Assembly: GCA_963676095.1 (NCBI GenBank)
Contig: OY781040.1
Location: 3,286,001 to 3,350,000 of the forward strand
DNA length: 64,000 bases
Direction of reading: 5' to 3'
DNA from: G963676095 sp963676095
Lineage (GTDB): Bacteria > Bacteroidota > Bacteroidia > Bacteroidales > Prolixibacteraceae
A program made the position numbers and the translations under genes. The notes below the pieces were generated by a model, which saw only the letters and a program-made list of their open reading frames with translations, made no database searches and had not been told where the DNA came from. Shown here one piece after another: positions 27,648-36,654 of this stretch (its first letter is position 1; each line of letters opens with the position of its first letter).

Positions 27648-28816
27648 TGGGTGAAAAAAAAGCAAGAGTAATAGCATTCTATCTTCCCCAGTACCACCCA
27701 ATTCCGGAAAATGATGCATGGTGGGGAAAAGGATTCACAGAATGGACAAATGTTGGCAAAGCAAAACCTCTATTTCATGGACATTATCAACCTCGAGTTC
27801 CTGCTGATCTGGGATATTACGATTTACGCCTACCGGAAGTTAGGGAGGCTCAGGCAGAAATGGCAAAAAAAGCTGGAATAGAAGGCTTTTGCTATTGGCA
27901 TTATTGGTTTGGCAATGGAAAAGAACTTCTGGAACGTCCCTTTAATGAAGTACTTGCAAGCGGAAAACCCGATTTTCCGTTTTGTTTGGGTTGGGCGAAT
28001 CATTCATGGAGTAATAAAAGTTGGAAAATAGAAAAAGGCATTACCCGTCAAATTTTTATAGAACAAACATATAATGGCTTATCTGATATAGATTTACATT
28101 TCAATATGTATATTTCTGCTTTTACTGACAAACGGTATATAAAAGTTGATGGTAAATGCTTGTTTGTTGTTTTTGACCCATACTCTATACCAGATATGCA
28201 TCTATTTCGTAATCGATGGAACGAACTAGCACAAAAAAATGGTTTGAATGGTTTTCACTTTGTTGGAATTACGGAAAATTACCGCCCCAAGCTAATAACT
28301 AACAATGACGCGCGAACTGTAATAAGAAATGTTGATATATATTCGTCAACAGCCATTTATAATTTTGTTTTAAATTTGGGTTTTGATGCGGTAAATTCGC
28401 GTGGCATTTATAATGCACAATGGAAATCGAAACCGATGCTCAAAATTGTTATGGATAAAACATTGGGCAAATATTTGAATATTGGATTTGAAAACAGATA
28501 CAGTTACAAGAAACTTATTAAAAATCTTATAATAGAAGAAGATAAATGGGAAAATGTCTATCCTACTATAATACCATGTTTCGACCGTAGTCCACGTTCT
28601 GGAAAAAATACAACTATCTGGTATGGTTCAACGCCTGTTTCTTTTAAAGATCATATTGAAAGCGCACTTAAAGCGTTAGAAAACAAACAAGAAGAACATA
28701 GAATTCTTTTTCTTCAATCGTGGAACGAATGGGCGGAAGGAAACTATGTAGAACCTGATTTGGAATTTGGGCACGGTTATTTAGATGTTTTGAGCAGATC
28801 TATATATAACTTTTAA
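27647..28816 (+). CDS. WbsX-like / glycoside hydrolase family 99-like protein
   Basis: 389 residues. The N-terminal RVIAFYLPQYHPIPENDAWW and GKGFTEWTNVGKAKPLF are the hallmark of WbsX-type proteins, with FCYWHYWFGNGK and SWNEWAEGNYVEPDLEFGHG later. Such proteins carry a GH99-like domain and occur widely in O-antigen and capsule loci, where they are annotated as glycosyltransferases or trimming enzymes. The exact reaction is unproven. Confidence 0.85.
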   Translation: MGEKKARVIAFYLPQYHPIPENDAWWGKGFTEWTNVGKAKPLFHGHYQPRVPADLGYYDLRLPEVREAQAEMAKKAGIEGFCYWHYWFGNGKELLERPFNEVLASGKPDFPFCLGWANHSWSNKSWKIEKGITRQIFIEQTYNGLSDIDLHFNMYISAFTDKRYIKVDGKCLFVVFDPYSIPDMHLFRNRWNELAQKNGLNGFHFVGITENYRPKLITNNDARTVIRNVDIYSSTAIYNFVLNLGFDAVNSRGIYNAQWKSKPMLKIVMDKTLGKYLNIGFENRYSYKKLIKNLIIEEDKWENVYPTIIPCFDRSPRSGKNTTIWYGSTPVSFKDHIESALKALENKQEEHRILFLQSWNEWAEGNYVEPDLEFGHGYLDVLSRSIYNF

Positions 28817-28827
28817 ATTATTGAGTT

Positions 28828-29748
28828 ATGTTGGAAATATCCATTATCGTTTGCACTTACAATCGAGACAAATATCTTTACAATGCATTAAAAAACATTG
28901 CATTGAACGACTTTCTATTTTCAGATTATGAAATTATATTGATTAACAATAATTCGACTGATAATACTGAAACCGAATGTTTGCGTTTTCAGCAAGATTT
29001 TCCACAAGTAAATTTCTGTTATTTTGTAGAAATCAACCAGGGTTTGTCATATGCTCGGAATCGTGGCATTTTAGAGGCGAAGGGAGAAGTTTTGGTTTTT
29101 CTTGATGATGATGCCTTTATTCGTAAAGATTATTTAAAAAATCTGATGGTAAATCTCAAAATATACCCCGATTTTGCTGCATTCGGGGGTAAAATTACTC
29201 CAAAATTTGAAAGTGGCATTGTGCCAAAATGGTTGTCAAAATGGACTTATTCGTGGGTTTCAGGGATTGATTTGGGTAGTGAAATAAAACTTTTGAAAAA
29301 AGATGCACATCCAATTGGGGCAAATATGGGTATTGCGCGTCGCGTTTTCACCCAAGTTGGCGGATTCAACACCAAACTTGGACGTACCGCAAAAAACCTG
29401 ATGGGAGGAGAAGAGTATAACCTTTTTAACCGTATCAAAGAAATAGGTGGAAATATTTACTATTTCCCGGATATTGTGGTAGATCATATTATTCCTGATA
29501 GCCGCACTACCACCGATTATATCAAGCTATTGGCTTATGCTAATGGCGTTAGTGAGCGAATACGCACTCTTAACATTTCCAAATTCAAATTTTTCAAACG
29601 TCTTGTTTTTGAAACAATACAATGGGCTGCATCTTTCTTTTTGCTTTTCAGATATATAATAGTATTTCAGCCTGAAAAAGGAACTAAACTGATATTGCGA
29701 CGGTGGTATGTTACCAAAGGGTTATTTTCAAGACAGCAAACGGTATAA
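28828..29748 (+). CDS. Family 2 glycosyltransferase
   Basis: 306 residues with a GT-A fold: ISIIVCTYNRDKYLYNAL at the N-terminus, INNNSTDNT, SYARNRGILEAKGEVLVFLD with the DDD metal-binding motif at about residues 92-94, and MGGEEYNLFNRI as the ED-type acceptor/base region. A C-terminal amphipathic or hydrophobic helix (AASFFLLFRYIIVF) suggests membrane association. It adds one sugar to the lipid-linked repeat. It ends the first part of the locus; a 130-base gap precedes the sugar block. Confidence 0.92.
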   Translation: MLEISIIVCTYNRDKYLYNALKNIALNDFLFSDYEIILINNNSTDNTETECLRFQQDFPQVNFCYFVEINQGLSYARNRGILEAKGEVLVFLDDDAFIRKDYLKNLMVNLKIYPDFAAFGGKITPKFESGIVPKWLSKWTYSWVSGIDLGSEIKLLKKDAHPIGANMGIARRVFTQVGGFNTKLGRTAKNLMGGEEYNLFNRIKEIGGNIYYFPDIVVDHIIPDSRTTTDYIKLLAYANGVSERIRTLNISKFKFFKRLVFETIQWAASFFLLFRYIIVFQPEKGTKLILRRWYVTKGLFSRQQTV

Positions 29749-29878
29749 TCATTCTCCCATTAAAGGTTATTTGCCGTATCAAACTCAAAAATACCAAAGA
29801 TCAATTCTGTAACCGATAAAATCAAAATATAAAAATTCAACACAATAAGATTTACTAGAAAAAGATTATAGCATATTT

Positions 29879-30808
29879 ATGTACAAAGTATTAACCTCTC
29901 CCTCGTCTATGGGCCAAGTTGGTCCTGAACCATTTGATTTATTAAAACAAAATGGTTATGAAGTGATCAACAATCCTTTCGGTCGCAAGCTGACCGAAGA
30001 TGAAGTAATTGAGTTGGCTAAAGAGTGTGTGGGCATTGTTGCCGGAGTAGAACCATTAACTGCCAATGTGATGTATGCACTTCCAAACTTAAGGTGCATC
30101 AGCCGGGTTGGTGTAGGAATGGACAATGTAGACCTTGAATATGCCAAACAAAAGGGTATTACAGTTGTGAATACTCCGGATGGTCCTACCAGAGGAGTTG
30201 CAGAATTAACTCTTGCAATGACATTATCTCTGTTGCGCAAAATTCCGCAGGCGGATGCAGCTCTTAAAAACAGGCAATGGAAAAAGCAGATCGGTAACCT
30301 GATTTTAAATAAAAAAATCGGCATTATCGGTTTGGGCCGCATTGGGAAAATGGTTGCCGGACTTTTCCGGGGTATTGGTAATCCTGTTATCGGGTATGAT
30401 CCTTTTGCCGATGAAGAATGGGCAAAAGAGAAAAATATTATGTTATTACCTTTCGAGAGAGTGATTTCTGATGCAGATATTTTGACTTTACATATTCCTG
30501 GAAACAAGGATAAAACGCCAGTGATTGGTCAGAAAGAAATTTCCTTAATGAAGGATGGTGCATTTTTAATCAATATTGCACGGGGTGGCGTCGTAGATGA
30601 AGGGGCACTTCATGACGCATTAAAAAGTAAAAAACTAGCAGGTGCAGCTATTGATGTTTTTTCGAAAGAGCCTTATGATGGTCCGCTTTGCGAATTGGAT
30701 AATATTATTATGACTCCTCATCTAGGCTCCTATGCCGCAGAAGGGAAATTACAGATGGAAATAGATGCTGTACAAAATTTAATTAATGTATTAAAAGATC
30801 AGAGATGA
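29879..30808 (+). CDS. D-isomer 2-hydroxyacid dehydrogenase (phosphoglycerate-dehydrogenase-like)
   Basis: 309 residues. The substrate domain is followed by the NAD motif IIGLGRIGKMVA at about 144-155. Catalytic residues are visible as Arg in LINIARGG, Glu in the following segment and His in TPHLGS. Without the C-terminal regulatory (ACT) domain it is a short-type enzyme. It overlaps the next gene by 4 bases (ATGA) and starts the eleven-gene block. In a CMP-sugar context it could act on a hydroxy-acid sugar precursor, but serine or glycerate metabolism cannot be excluded. Confidence 0.85.
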   Translation: MYKVLTSPSSMGQVGPEPFDLLKQNGYEVINNPFGRKLTEDEVIELAKECVGIVAGVEPLTANVMYALPNLRCISRVGVGMDNVDLEYAKQKGITVVNTPDGPTRGVAELTLAMTLSLLRKIPQADAALKNRQWKKQIGNLILNKKIGIIGLGRIGKMVAGLFRGIGNPVIGYDPFADEEWAKEKNIMLLPFERVISDADILTLHIPGNKDKTPVIGQKEISLMKDGAFLINIARGGVVDEGALHDALKSKKLAGAAIDVFSKEPYDGPLCELDNIIMTPHLGSYAAEGKLQMEIDAVQNLINVLKDQR

Positions 30809-31797
30809 GTTATAAAGTTGGAATAATAGGTTATGGCAAGATGGGAAGAACACGACATCAGGCTATTGATGAGGTAGGGATGGCTGAGGTCATTGCCATT
30901 TCGGAACCATCATTAGGAAATGATTTTAATACGATTCCTAATCTGACACATGATAAGATTATTAATCATCCGGACATAGACGTCATTGTGATCTGTACGC
31001 CGAATTATCTTAATAAAGATCTCACAATAAGATCGCTGAAGGCAGGGAAACATGTCTTTTGTGAGAAACCTCCTTGCTTCACGGGAAAGGATATGAAAGA
31101 AATTTGTGCCGTGGAAGCAGAAAGCGGGAAAAAATTAATGTATGGCTTCAATCATCGTCATCACGACAGTATTATCCGAATGAAGGAGATTATTGACAGT
31201 CAGGAATATGGAAAAGTTCTTTGGATGAGAGGCCGCTACGGGAAAAGTGTCACTCCTGACTATTTCAATGAATGGCGGGCTAAAAAAGAGCTTGCCGGAG
31301 GAGGTATCCTGATTGATCAGGGGATTCATATGCTTGATTTGTTCCTTTATTTGGGAGGTGACTTTGATACTGTAAAAGCAGAAGTTTCTAACCTATATTG
31401 GAAAATGGATGTTGAGGACAATGCCTTTGTCATTCTGAAAAATTCAAAAACAGGAATGGTCGCCAATTTACATTCAACAATGACACAGTGGAGACATCTT
31501 TTTTCTTTGGAAATATTCATGGAAAAGGGCTATATGGTATTGAACGGCTTGATTACATCTTCTATGTCTTACGGGGAAGAAGTACTTTCAATTGCGAAAA
31601 ACCGTTCTGTCGCTCCGGCTGCAACATGGAAAGACGAAGTAAAAGTTCAATATCTTAATAATAATAGCTGGCGCTATGAAATGCAACATTTCTTTAACGA
31701 TATTGCAACAGGAAGCCCTGTCAGTATTGGTAATTCCTCGGATGCATTAAAGCTTATGACAATTATTGATAAGATTTACAACCAAAAAGATTTCTAA
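30805..31797 (+). CDS. Gfo/Idh/MocA-family oxidoreductase
   Basis: 330 residues. Rossmann motif GIIGYGKMGRTRH at the N-terminus, the family lysine in FCEKPP (about residue 93), and a C-terminal substrate domain with GGGILIDQGIHMLDLFLYLG, which holds the conserved Asp/His pair. These enzymes oxidise or reduce a sugar hydroxyl or ketone with NAD(P). Coupled to the preceding dehydrogenase by a 4-base overlap. It is followed by a 260-base gap with no recognisable feature. Confidence 0.9.
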   Translation: MSYKVGIIGYGKMGRTRHQAIDEVGMAEVIAISEPSLGNDFNTIPNLTHDKIINHPDIDVIVICTPNYLNKDLTIRSLKAGKHVFCEKPPCFTGKDMKEICAVEAESGKKLMYGFNHRHHDSIIRMKEIIDSQEYGKVLWMRGRYGKSVTPDYFNEWRAKKELAGGGILIDQGIHMLDLFLYLGGDFDTVKAEVSNLYWKMDVEDNAFVILKNSKTGMVANLHSTMTQWRHLFSLEIFMEKGYMVLNGLITSSMSYGEEVLSIAKNRSVAPAATWKDEVKVQYLNNNSWRYEMQHFFNDIATGSPVSIGNSSDALKLMTIIDKIYNQKDF

Positions 31798-32057
31798 GAT
31801 TTTTCCTTATTATTTGTCCCAGGGATTTCTTCATGTAAAAAACAATCTTCTCTTGTCTGATAAAACAAAATTTTCCTCAGTGCGTGATAATTCCCAAAAT
31901 TTTCATAAGAAATTTTGATTTTGTATGAAAATTACAAGTTTAATATTTTTATTGGACTTTTCCTTATTCCTATCGTTGGGAAATGCCTTGATATCTGCAC
32001 TGTAATCTTCTAAGGACAAATCTGGGCTCAATCATTACAATTTAAAATCAAAAAAGC

Positions 32058-32693
32058 ATGGACAGAAAAGCAATTTTACATTCTTATTTTACAGATTACC
32101 GCACCCGATTGAACAATTTGCTGGATATGGTTGATCTTAACGATTTAGAGAAAGTCGTCGCCGCCATGATTGAGGCTTTTAAAAATGGAAAAACAGTCTA
32201 TGTCTGCGGAAATGGAGGTAGTGCGGCAACTGCTTCACATGTACAGGCCGATTTCAGTTTTTTTGTTCGCTATTTCACTCAATTCCGGCCAAAAGTAAGG
32301 GCACTGACGGATAACACACCTATAATAACGGCAGTAGGAAACGATACTTCCTTTTATGATATCTTCGTAGAACAATTGAAGGGACATTTTGAAGAGGGCG
32401 ATGTTATTGTTTGTATTTCAGCTAGCGGCAATTCAGAAAATGTAGTACGGGCTGCCCAATATGCCAATGAACATGGTGGCACATCTATTGGATTTATTGG
32501 ATTTACAGGGGGAAAGCTAAAGGAGGTCTGTTCCTGTTCGCTTTATACGCCCAATCCGAAAGGGGATTACGGACCGATTGAAGATATTCACATGATTTAT
32601 GATCACCTGATCGTGAATTATCTTTCGAAAGATGAAGAATTCCTCGCAATCTCTTCAAAAGACGAAGAACTCCTTGTAATCTCCTCAAAATAA
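32058..32693 (+). CDS. SIS-domain sugar-phosphate isomerase (GmhA-like)
   Basis: 211 residues. VYVCGNGGSAATASHVQADF and CISASGNSENVVRAAQYANE are the two SIS phosphosugar motifs, arranged as in sedoheptulose-7-phosphate isomerase. ALTDNTPIITAVGND is also GmhA-like. The last 24 residues are a tandem duplication (SKDEEFLAIS, SKDEELLVIS) encoded by a near-perfect 30-base repeat. A heptose or octulose phosphate substrate would suit the downstream cyclase and aldolase. Confidence 0.88.
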   Translation: MDRKAILHSYFTDYRTRLNNLLDMVDLNDLEKVVAAMIEAFKNGKTVYVCGNGGSAATASHVQADFSFFVRYFTQFRPKVRALTDNTPIITAVGNDTSFYDIFVEQLKGHFEEGDVIVCISASGNSENVVRAAQYANEHGGTSIGFIGFTGGKLKEVCSCSLYTPNPKGDYGPIEDIHMIYDHLIVNYLSKDEEFLAISSKDEELLVISSK

Positions 32694-32698
32694 TAAAT

Positions 32699-33451
32699 AT
32701 GAAAATCGACTTTACTGGTAAAACGGCTTTAATAACAGGTGGAACCAGGGGGATTGGAAAGGCAGTTGCAACATGTTTACATGAGGCCGGTGCCAACCTT
32801 ATCCTAACAGGAACAAAGCAGGCTGAAATTGATTCTCTGAATAAAATCAGCGAAGAAAAGGCTGTGCAAAATATTACTTATTTGCAGGCCGACTTTTCCA
32901 ATGAAGAATCCATTCAAAAATTTTTAGAAACGATTGAACAGTATCCCAGGATTGATATCTGCATAAACAATGCCGGAGTCAATAAAATTGATGATTTTAT
33001 TGATACTGAATTCGATGATTTTAAATGGATGACAGATATCAATTTAAATGTTCCTTATAAAATTCTGAAAGTTATTGGTCCCAAAATGATTAAAAACAAC
33101 TATGGCAGGATCGTTAACATTGCTTCTATTTGGAGTGTAATTACCCGCCCTGGGAGGTCAATGTATACCACCACGAAAAATGCATTAGTCGGTTTAACAA
33201 AAACTCTGGCCGTTGAATGGGCTTCGAAAAATGTTTTGGTAAATGCCGTAAGTCCCGGTTTTACGCTCACTGAATTGACCAAAACAACCAATACCCTGGA
33301 ACAACTGAGGGAAATTGGACAAATTATTCCAGCAAAACGCCTGGCGGAACCTGTCGAGATGGCGTGCGTTATTGCTTTTCTTTGCAGTGACCTTAATACG
33401 TATCTAACAGGTCAAAATATAACGATAGACGGAGGCTTTACTAATGTATAA
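32699..33451 (+). CDS. Short-chain dehydrogenase/reductase
   Basis: 250 residues, classical SDR: TGGTRGIGKAVA cofactor motif at about 14-25, NNAGVN at about 90, catalytic Ser in IVNIASIWS, YTTTK at about 158-162, and the closing LTGQNITIDGGFTNV. It probably oxidises or reduces a ring or chain hydroxyl of the sugar intermediate. Ends 8 bases inside the next gene, so translation is coupled. Confidence 0.92.
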   Translation: MKIDFTGKTALITGGTRGIGKAVATCLHEAGANLILTGTKQAEIDSLNKISEEKAVQNITYLQADFSNEESIQKFLETIEQYPRIDICINNAGVNKIDDFIDTEFDDFKWMTDINLNVPYKILKVIGPKMIKNNYGRIVNIASIWSVITRPGRSMYTTTKNALVGLTKTLAVEWASKNVLVNAVSPGFTLTELTKTTNTLEQLREIGQIIPAKRLAEPVEMACVIAFLCSDLNTYLTGQNITIDGGFTNV

Positions 33452-34505
33452 TTTTACAGTAAAATCAATTATTCACGATTATGAAGTTCAGTTTATCACA
33501 GATTTTGAACAAACTTTAAAACAGGAACTTACTGATGGTGATTACATTATTGTTGATAATAAAATTAAAAGTTTGTACGGTAGGCAATTAGCATGTGTGT
33601 TGGAAACTTATCAGCACATTGCTATTGATGCAACTGAACCACAAAAAAGTTACCAGGGAATTATTCCTGTAATTCAGACTTTAATCGGGAAAGGGTTCCG
33701 GAAAAATCATCGTTTGGTGGCTATAGGAGGTGGGATAACGCAGGATGTAACTGCATTTATCTCTTCTATTATGTACCGTGGCGTTGATTGGTTGTTTTTT
33801 CCGACAACTTTACTGGCGCAAGGGGATAGTTGTATAGGAAGTAAAACCTCCATTAATTTTGGGGAATATAAAAATCAGGTAGGAGGATTTTATCCGCCTA
33901 ACAAAATTTTTATTGATCCTTCATTCATCGATACGCTTTCCGGTGCTGAACTAAAGTCTGGTATGGGCGAAATGCTGCACTATTTCATTGTTTCGGGGAA
34001 AGATGATTTCGATTTCTATAAGAAGAGGTACAAAGACGCATTTAATAATAAAATTATTTTATCTGAAATAATTTCCAGAAGCCTTGAAATAAAAAAGGGT
34101 TATATTGAAAAGGACGAATTTGACCGAAACATTCGCCAGGTATTTAATTACGGCCATTCATTCGGTCATGCTATTGAATCCTTAACCCATTATTGTGTCC
34201 CGCACGGTATTGCTGTGAGTTTTGGAATGGATATGGCAAATTTTATTTCTGTAAAAATGGGATTGATTCCATCTGAGATTAGGGACGAGATCAGGGAAAT
34301 TACCCGTTATATCTGGGCTGGGTATGATATTCGCGATATCGATATCCCTACTTTCAAGAACGCTTTAAGTAAAGACAAAAAGAATGTCGGAACAAAACTT
34401 GGCCTTATTCTGAATAAGGGGTACGGAAACATTTTTAAGAATGTTATGGATGCCAATGATGAATTCACTGCCTGGCTGGAAGAATATTTTACAAATGAAT
34501 TATAA
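33444..34505 (+). CDS. 3-dehydroquinate-synthase-like sugar phosphate cyclase
   Basis: 353 residues. The NAD and substrate motifs are present: AIGGGITQDVTAFISS, GVDWLFFPTTLLAQGDSCIG and NQVGGFYPP. Zinc ligands appear as Glu in SGMGEMLHYF, His in NYGHSFGHAIE and His in VPHGIAVSFG. Where AroB has the conserved Lys in EVIKY this protein has EMLHY. That change and the surrounding sugar genes argue for a specialised cyclase, like valiolone or inosose synthases, and against housekeeping dehydroquinate synthase. Product unknown. Confidence 0.85.
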   Translation: MYNFTVKSIIHDYEVQFITDFEQTLKQELTDGDYIIVDNKIKSLYGRQLACVLETYQHIAIDATEPQKSYQGIIPVIQTLIGKGFRKNHRLVAIGGGITQDVTAFISSIMYRGVDWLFFPTTLLAQGDSCIGSKTSINFGEYKNQVGGFYPPNKIFIDPSFIDTLSGAELKSGMGEMLHYFIVSGKDDFDFYKKRYKDAFNNKIILSEIISRSLEIKKGYIEKDEFDRNIRQVFNYGHSFGHAIESLTHYCVPHGIAVSFGMDMANFISVKMGLIPSEIRDEIREITRYIWAGYDIRDIDIPTFKNALSKDKKNVGTKLGLILNKGYGNIFKNVMDANDEFTAWLEEYFTNEL

Positions 34506-34508
34506 GAA

Positions 34509-34961
34509 ATGATAGTAGATCAGCTTAAAAACATCGATACCTATAAGGAAATATCGGAAGACATTTATGCAGGACTTAAATTCCTGGCAAATGCAACTCA
34601 TGATATCGCATTGGGAACGTATCCCATAAATGAAAGGGTTAAAGCAATTGTTAGTGAATATCCTACAGTCGAAAATTTTGAGAGGGGATATGAAGCGCAT
34701 AAACATGTTATTGATATTCAATATCCGATTCTCGGAGTGGAACGGGTAAAATGGTCGCCAATAGAAGAAATGGAGGTAAATATTCCCTACGATGAGGCGA
34801 AGGACCGGACGTTTTATAAAAATCCATCAGCGATGGGAACGCATGTTGATATCGGGCAGGGAATATTTGCAGTTATGTTTCCCCAGGATGGCCATGCGCC
34901 CCAGCATTATGTGGAAAAACCGGAAGTAATAAAAAAAATAACAGTTAAAGTCTCCATTTAG
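34509..34961 (+). CDS. YhcH/YjgK/YiaL (DUF386) family protein, first copy
   Basis: 150 residues. The family core reads GYEAHKHVIDIQYPILGVER and GIFAVMFPQDGHAPQHY, with the metal-binding His and acidic residues. E. coli YhcH lies in a sialic acid operon and the family is thought to act on sugar anomers or isomers. Only 3 bases separate it from the cyclase gene. It fits as a mutarotase or isomerase for the ulosonic-acid-like product. A second, divergent copy is at 37737. Confidence 0.9.
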   Translation: MIVDQLKNIDTYKEISEDIYAGLKFLANATHDIALGTYPINERVKAIVSEYPTVENFERGYEAHKHVIDIQYPILGVERVKWSPIEEMEVNIPYDEAKDRTFYKNPSAMGTHVDIGQGIFAVMFPQDGHAPQHYVEKPEVIKKITVKVSI

Positions 34962-35648
34962 ATGGATATACCTAAAATCACAGCGCTTGTTCCAATGAAA
35001 GGGCATAGCGAGCGTGTTCCAAATAAGAATATAAGACTGCTTGCAGGTAAACCGGCCTTTCATTGGATTATTGAATGCCTTTCTTCCTCAGATTATATTG
35101 ATGAGATATTGATAAATACTGATTCTGAAGAAATTGCGGAAAGTGCCCAGGTATTCGCTAAAGTCAGAATACTTAAAAGACCGGATTTTTTATTAGGAGA
35201 TATGGTTAGTATTCAGCCTCTTATTGAATATGATATTGAACAAACTCAAAATAAGTATTTTTTGCAGACGCACAGTACTAATCCGATGGTACAAACAAAA
35301 ACAGTGAATCAGGCAATTAAAACGTTTTTCTCCCAAAAAGAACATGACGCACTGTTCTCCGTTACACCTGTTCAAACCAGGTTTTATTGGAAGAATGGTA
35401 CCGGTATCAATCACGACCCCAGACATCTGATCCGGACACAGGATTTAGAGCCTGTTTACGAAGAGAATTCCTGTTTTTATATTTTTTCAAAAGAAACCAA
35501 TTATCAGACCAAGAATCGTTTAGGCTCCAATCCTCTGATGTATCCGATTCATCCGCTCGAAGCCGCCGATATTGACACGATGACCGATTTTTTCTGGACG
35601 GAATTTTTATTGGAGCGATTCAAAAGAGGCGAACTTGAACTGGAATAA
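34962..35648 (+). CDS. NeuA-like CMP-sugar (acylneuraminate-type) cytidylyltransferase
   Basis: 228 residues. N-terminal ALVPMKGHSERVPNKNIRLL is the CTP-binding motif of the NeuA/KdsB family, followed by ILINTDSEEIAESA, FLQTHSTNPMVQTKTVNQAI and C-terminal LEAADIDTMTDFFW, which holds the metal-binding Asp. It should activate a 2-keto-3-deoxy sugar acid as its CMP derivative. Its start follows the upstream stop with no gap. A NeuB or KdsA synthase is absent from this window, so the sugar acid probably comes from the aldolase at 35876. Confidence 0.9.
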   Translation: MDIPKITALVPMKGHSERVPNKNIRLLAGKPAFHWIIECLSSSDYIDEILINTDSEEIAESAQVFAKVRILKRPDFLLGDMVSIQPLIEYDIEQTQNKYFLQTHSTNPMVQTKTVNQAIKTFFSQKEHDALFSVTPVQTRFYWKNGTGINHDPRHLIRTQDLEPVYEENSCFYIFSKETNYQTKNRLGSNPLMYPIHPLEAADIDTMTDFFWTEFLLERFKRGELELE

Positions 35649-35875
35649 ACCATAAAATGAGCATGATCCGGAGAATAACAAAAGAAACGATTATTTCCCA
35701 AATCATGCGAATTCTATGCGACGGTTAAATATTAAAAATAAACAGATGAAACGACCATGAGAAAACTTTTCTCACCGCGGAGAATGTTTATTTGGTTCCA
35801 TCCGTTGAAAAATGGAATAAGAGTATCACAATTAAATACTTAATTTATCGAGAGTTAAATTGAAAAAATAAACAG
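35649..35875. other. Short spacer with a duplicated leader sequence
   Basis: 227 bases without a gene. AAATAAACAGATGAAA occurs just before the aldolase start and again about 130 bases upstream (near 35739), where it is followed by a frame that soon stops. It looks like a partial duplication of the aldolase leader. Confidence 0.5.
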
Positions 35876-36643
35876 ATGAAATACCATAATTTAAAAGAGA
35901 AACTTAATAACAATGAACTTACCATCGGTAGCTGGATAACCATTGGGCATACTTCAGTGATCGAAATTTTATCCCAGGCAAACTTTGAATGGCTGACCAT
36001 TGATCTGGAGCATACAACGCTCGATCTTACCATCACTCAAAACCTGATTGCCTCTATTCAGTCGTACAATATGGCGGCATTGGTAAGGGTGAGCAAAAAC
36101 GAAGAAGTAATTATAAAACGGGTCCTTGATGCAGGAGCTAATGGCGTAATTGTGCCGATGGTCTGCACGGCAGAAGATGCCCGGCGGGCAGTTGAATATG
36201 TAAAATATCCGCCGGTAGGGAAACGTGGAGTTGGCCTGAATCGTGCGCAACAATATGGTTTTGCTTTTAATGAATATAAAAAATGGGTAGAAGAAAATTC
36301 AATCGTTATTGCTCAGATTGAACATATTGACGGCATAAAAAACGTTGAATCAATCATTAATACGCCTGGAATTGACGGCGTTATTATTGGTCCATACGAC
36401 CTGTCGGGATCAATGGGCTATCCTGGTGAATATGAACGGGCCGAAGTAAAAGAAGCGTTGGAAGTCTTTAAGGCTGCATGCAAAAAATATAATAAATGCA
36501 TGGGGTTTCATGTAATTGACCCTGATCATCAGAAATTGAAAGAAAAGATGGATGAAGGATATCGCTTTATTGCATTCAGTACCGATTTTCTTTTTATGGG
36601 AAGAAATGCAGTAAAAGAAATGGGCCTTATTAATAAAATTTAA
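35876..36643 (+). CDS. HpcH/HpaI-type class II pyruvate aldolase
   Basis: 255 residues. Catalytic residues of HpaI-type aldolases are in place at family-like positions: His46 in TIDLEHTTLD, Arg71 in ALVRVSKNE, metal ligands Glu149 in AQIEHIDG and Asp175 in IIGPYDLSGSMG. These enzymes join pyruvate (or hydroxypyruvate) to an aldehyde, or cleave the product. In this context it may make the 2-keto-3-deoxy acid that the CMP-sugar synthetase activates. Direction of the reaction is inferred. Confidence 0.9.
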   Translation: MKYHNLKEKLNNNELTIGSWITIGHTSVIEILSQANFEWLTIDLEHTTLDLTITQNLIASIQSYNMAALVRVSKNEEVIIKRVLDAGANGVIVPMVCTAEDARRAVEYVKYPPVGKRGVGLNRAQQYGFAFNEYKKWVEENSIVIAQIEHIDGIKNVESIINTPGIDGVIIGPYDLSGSMGYPGEYERAEVKEALEVFKAACKKYNKCMGFHVIDPDHQKLKEKMDEGYRFIAFSTDFLFMGRNAVKEMGLINKI

Positions 36644-36654
36644 AATAAACTTTA

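Noticed and set aside
33444..34505. Housekeeping 3-dehydroquinate synthase (aroB)
   Set aside because: The active-site EVIKY is replaced by EMLHY, other shikimate genes are absent and the gene is coupled to SDR and YhcH genes of the sugar block.
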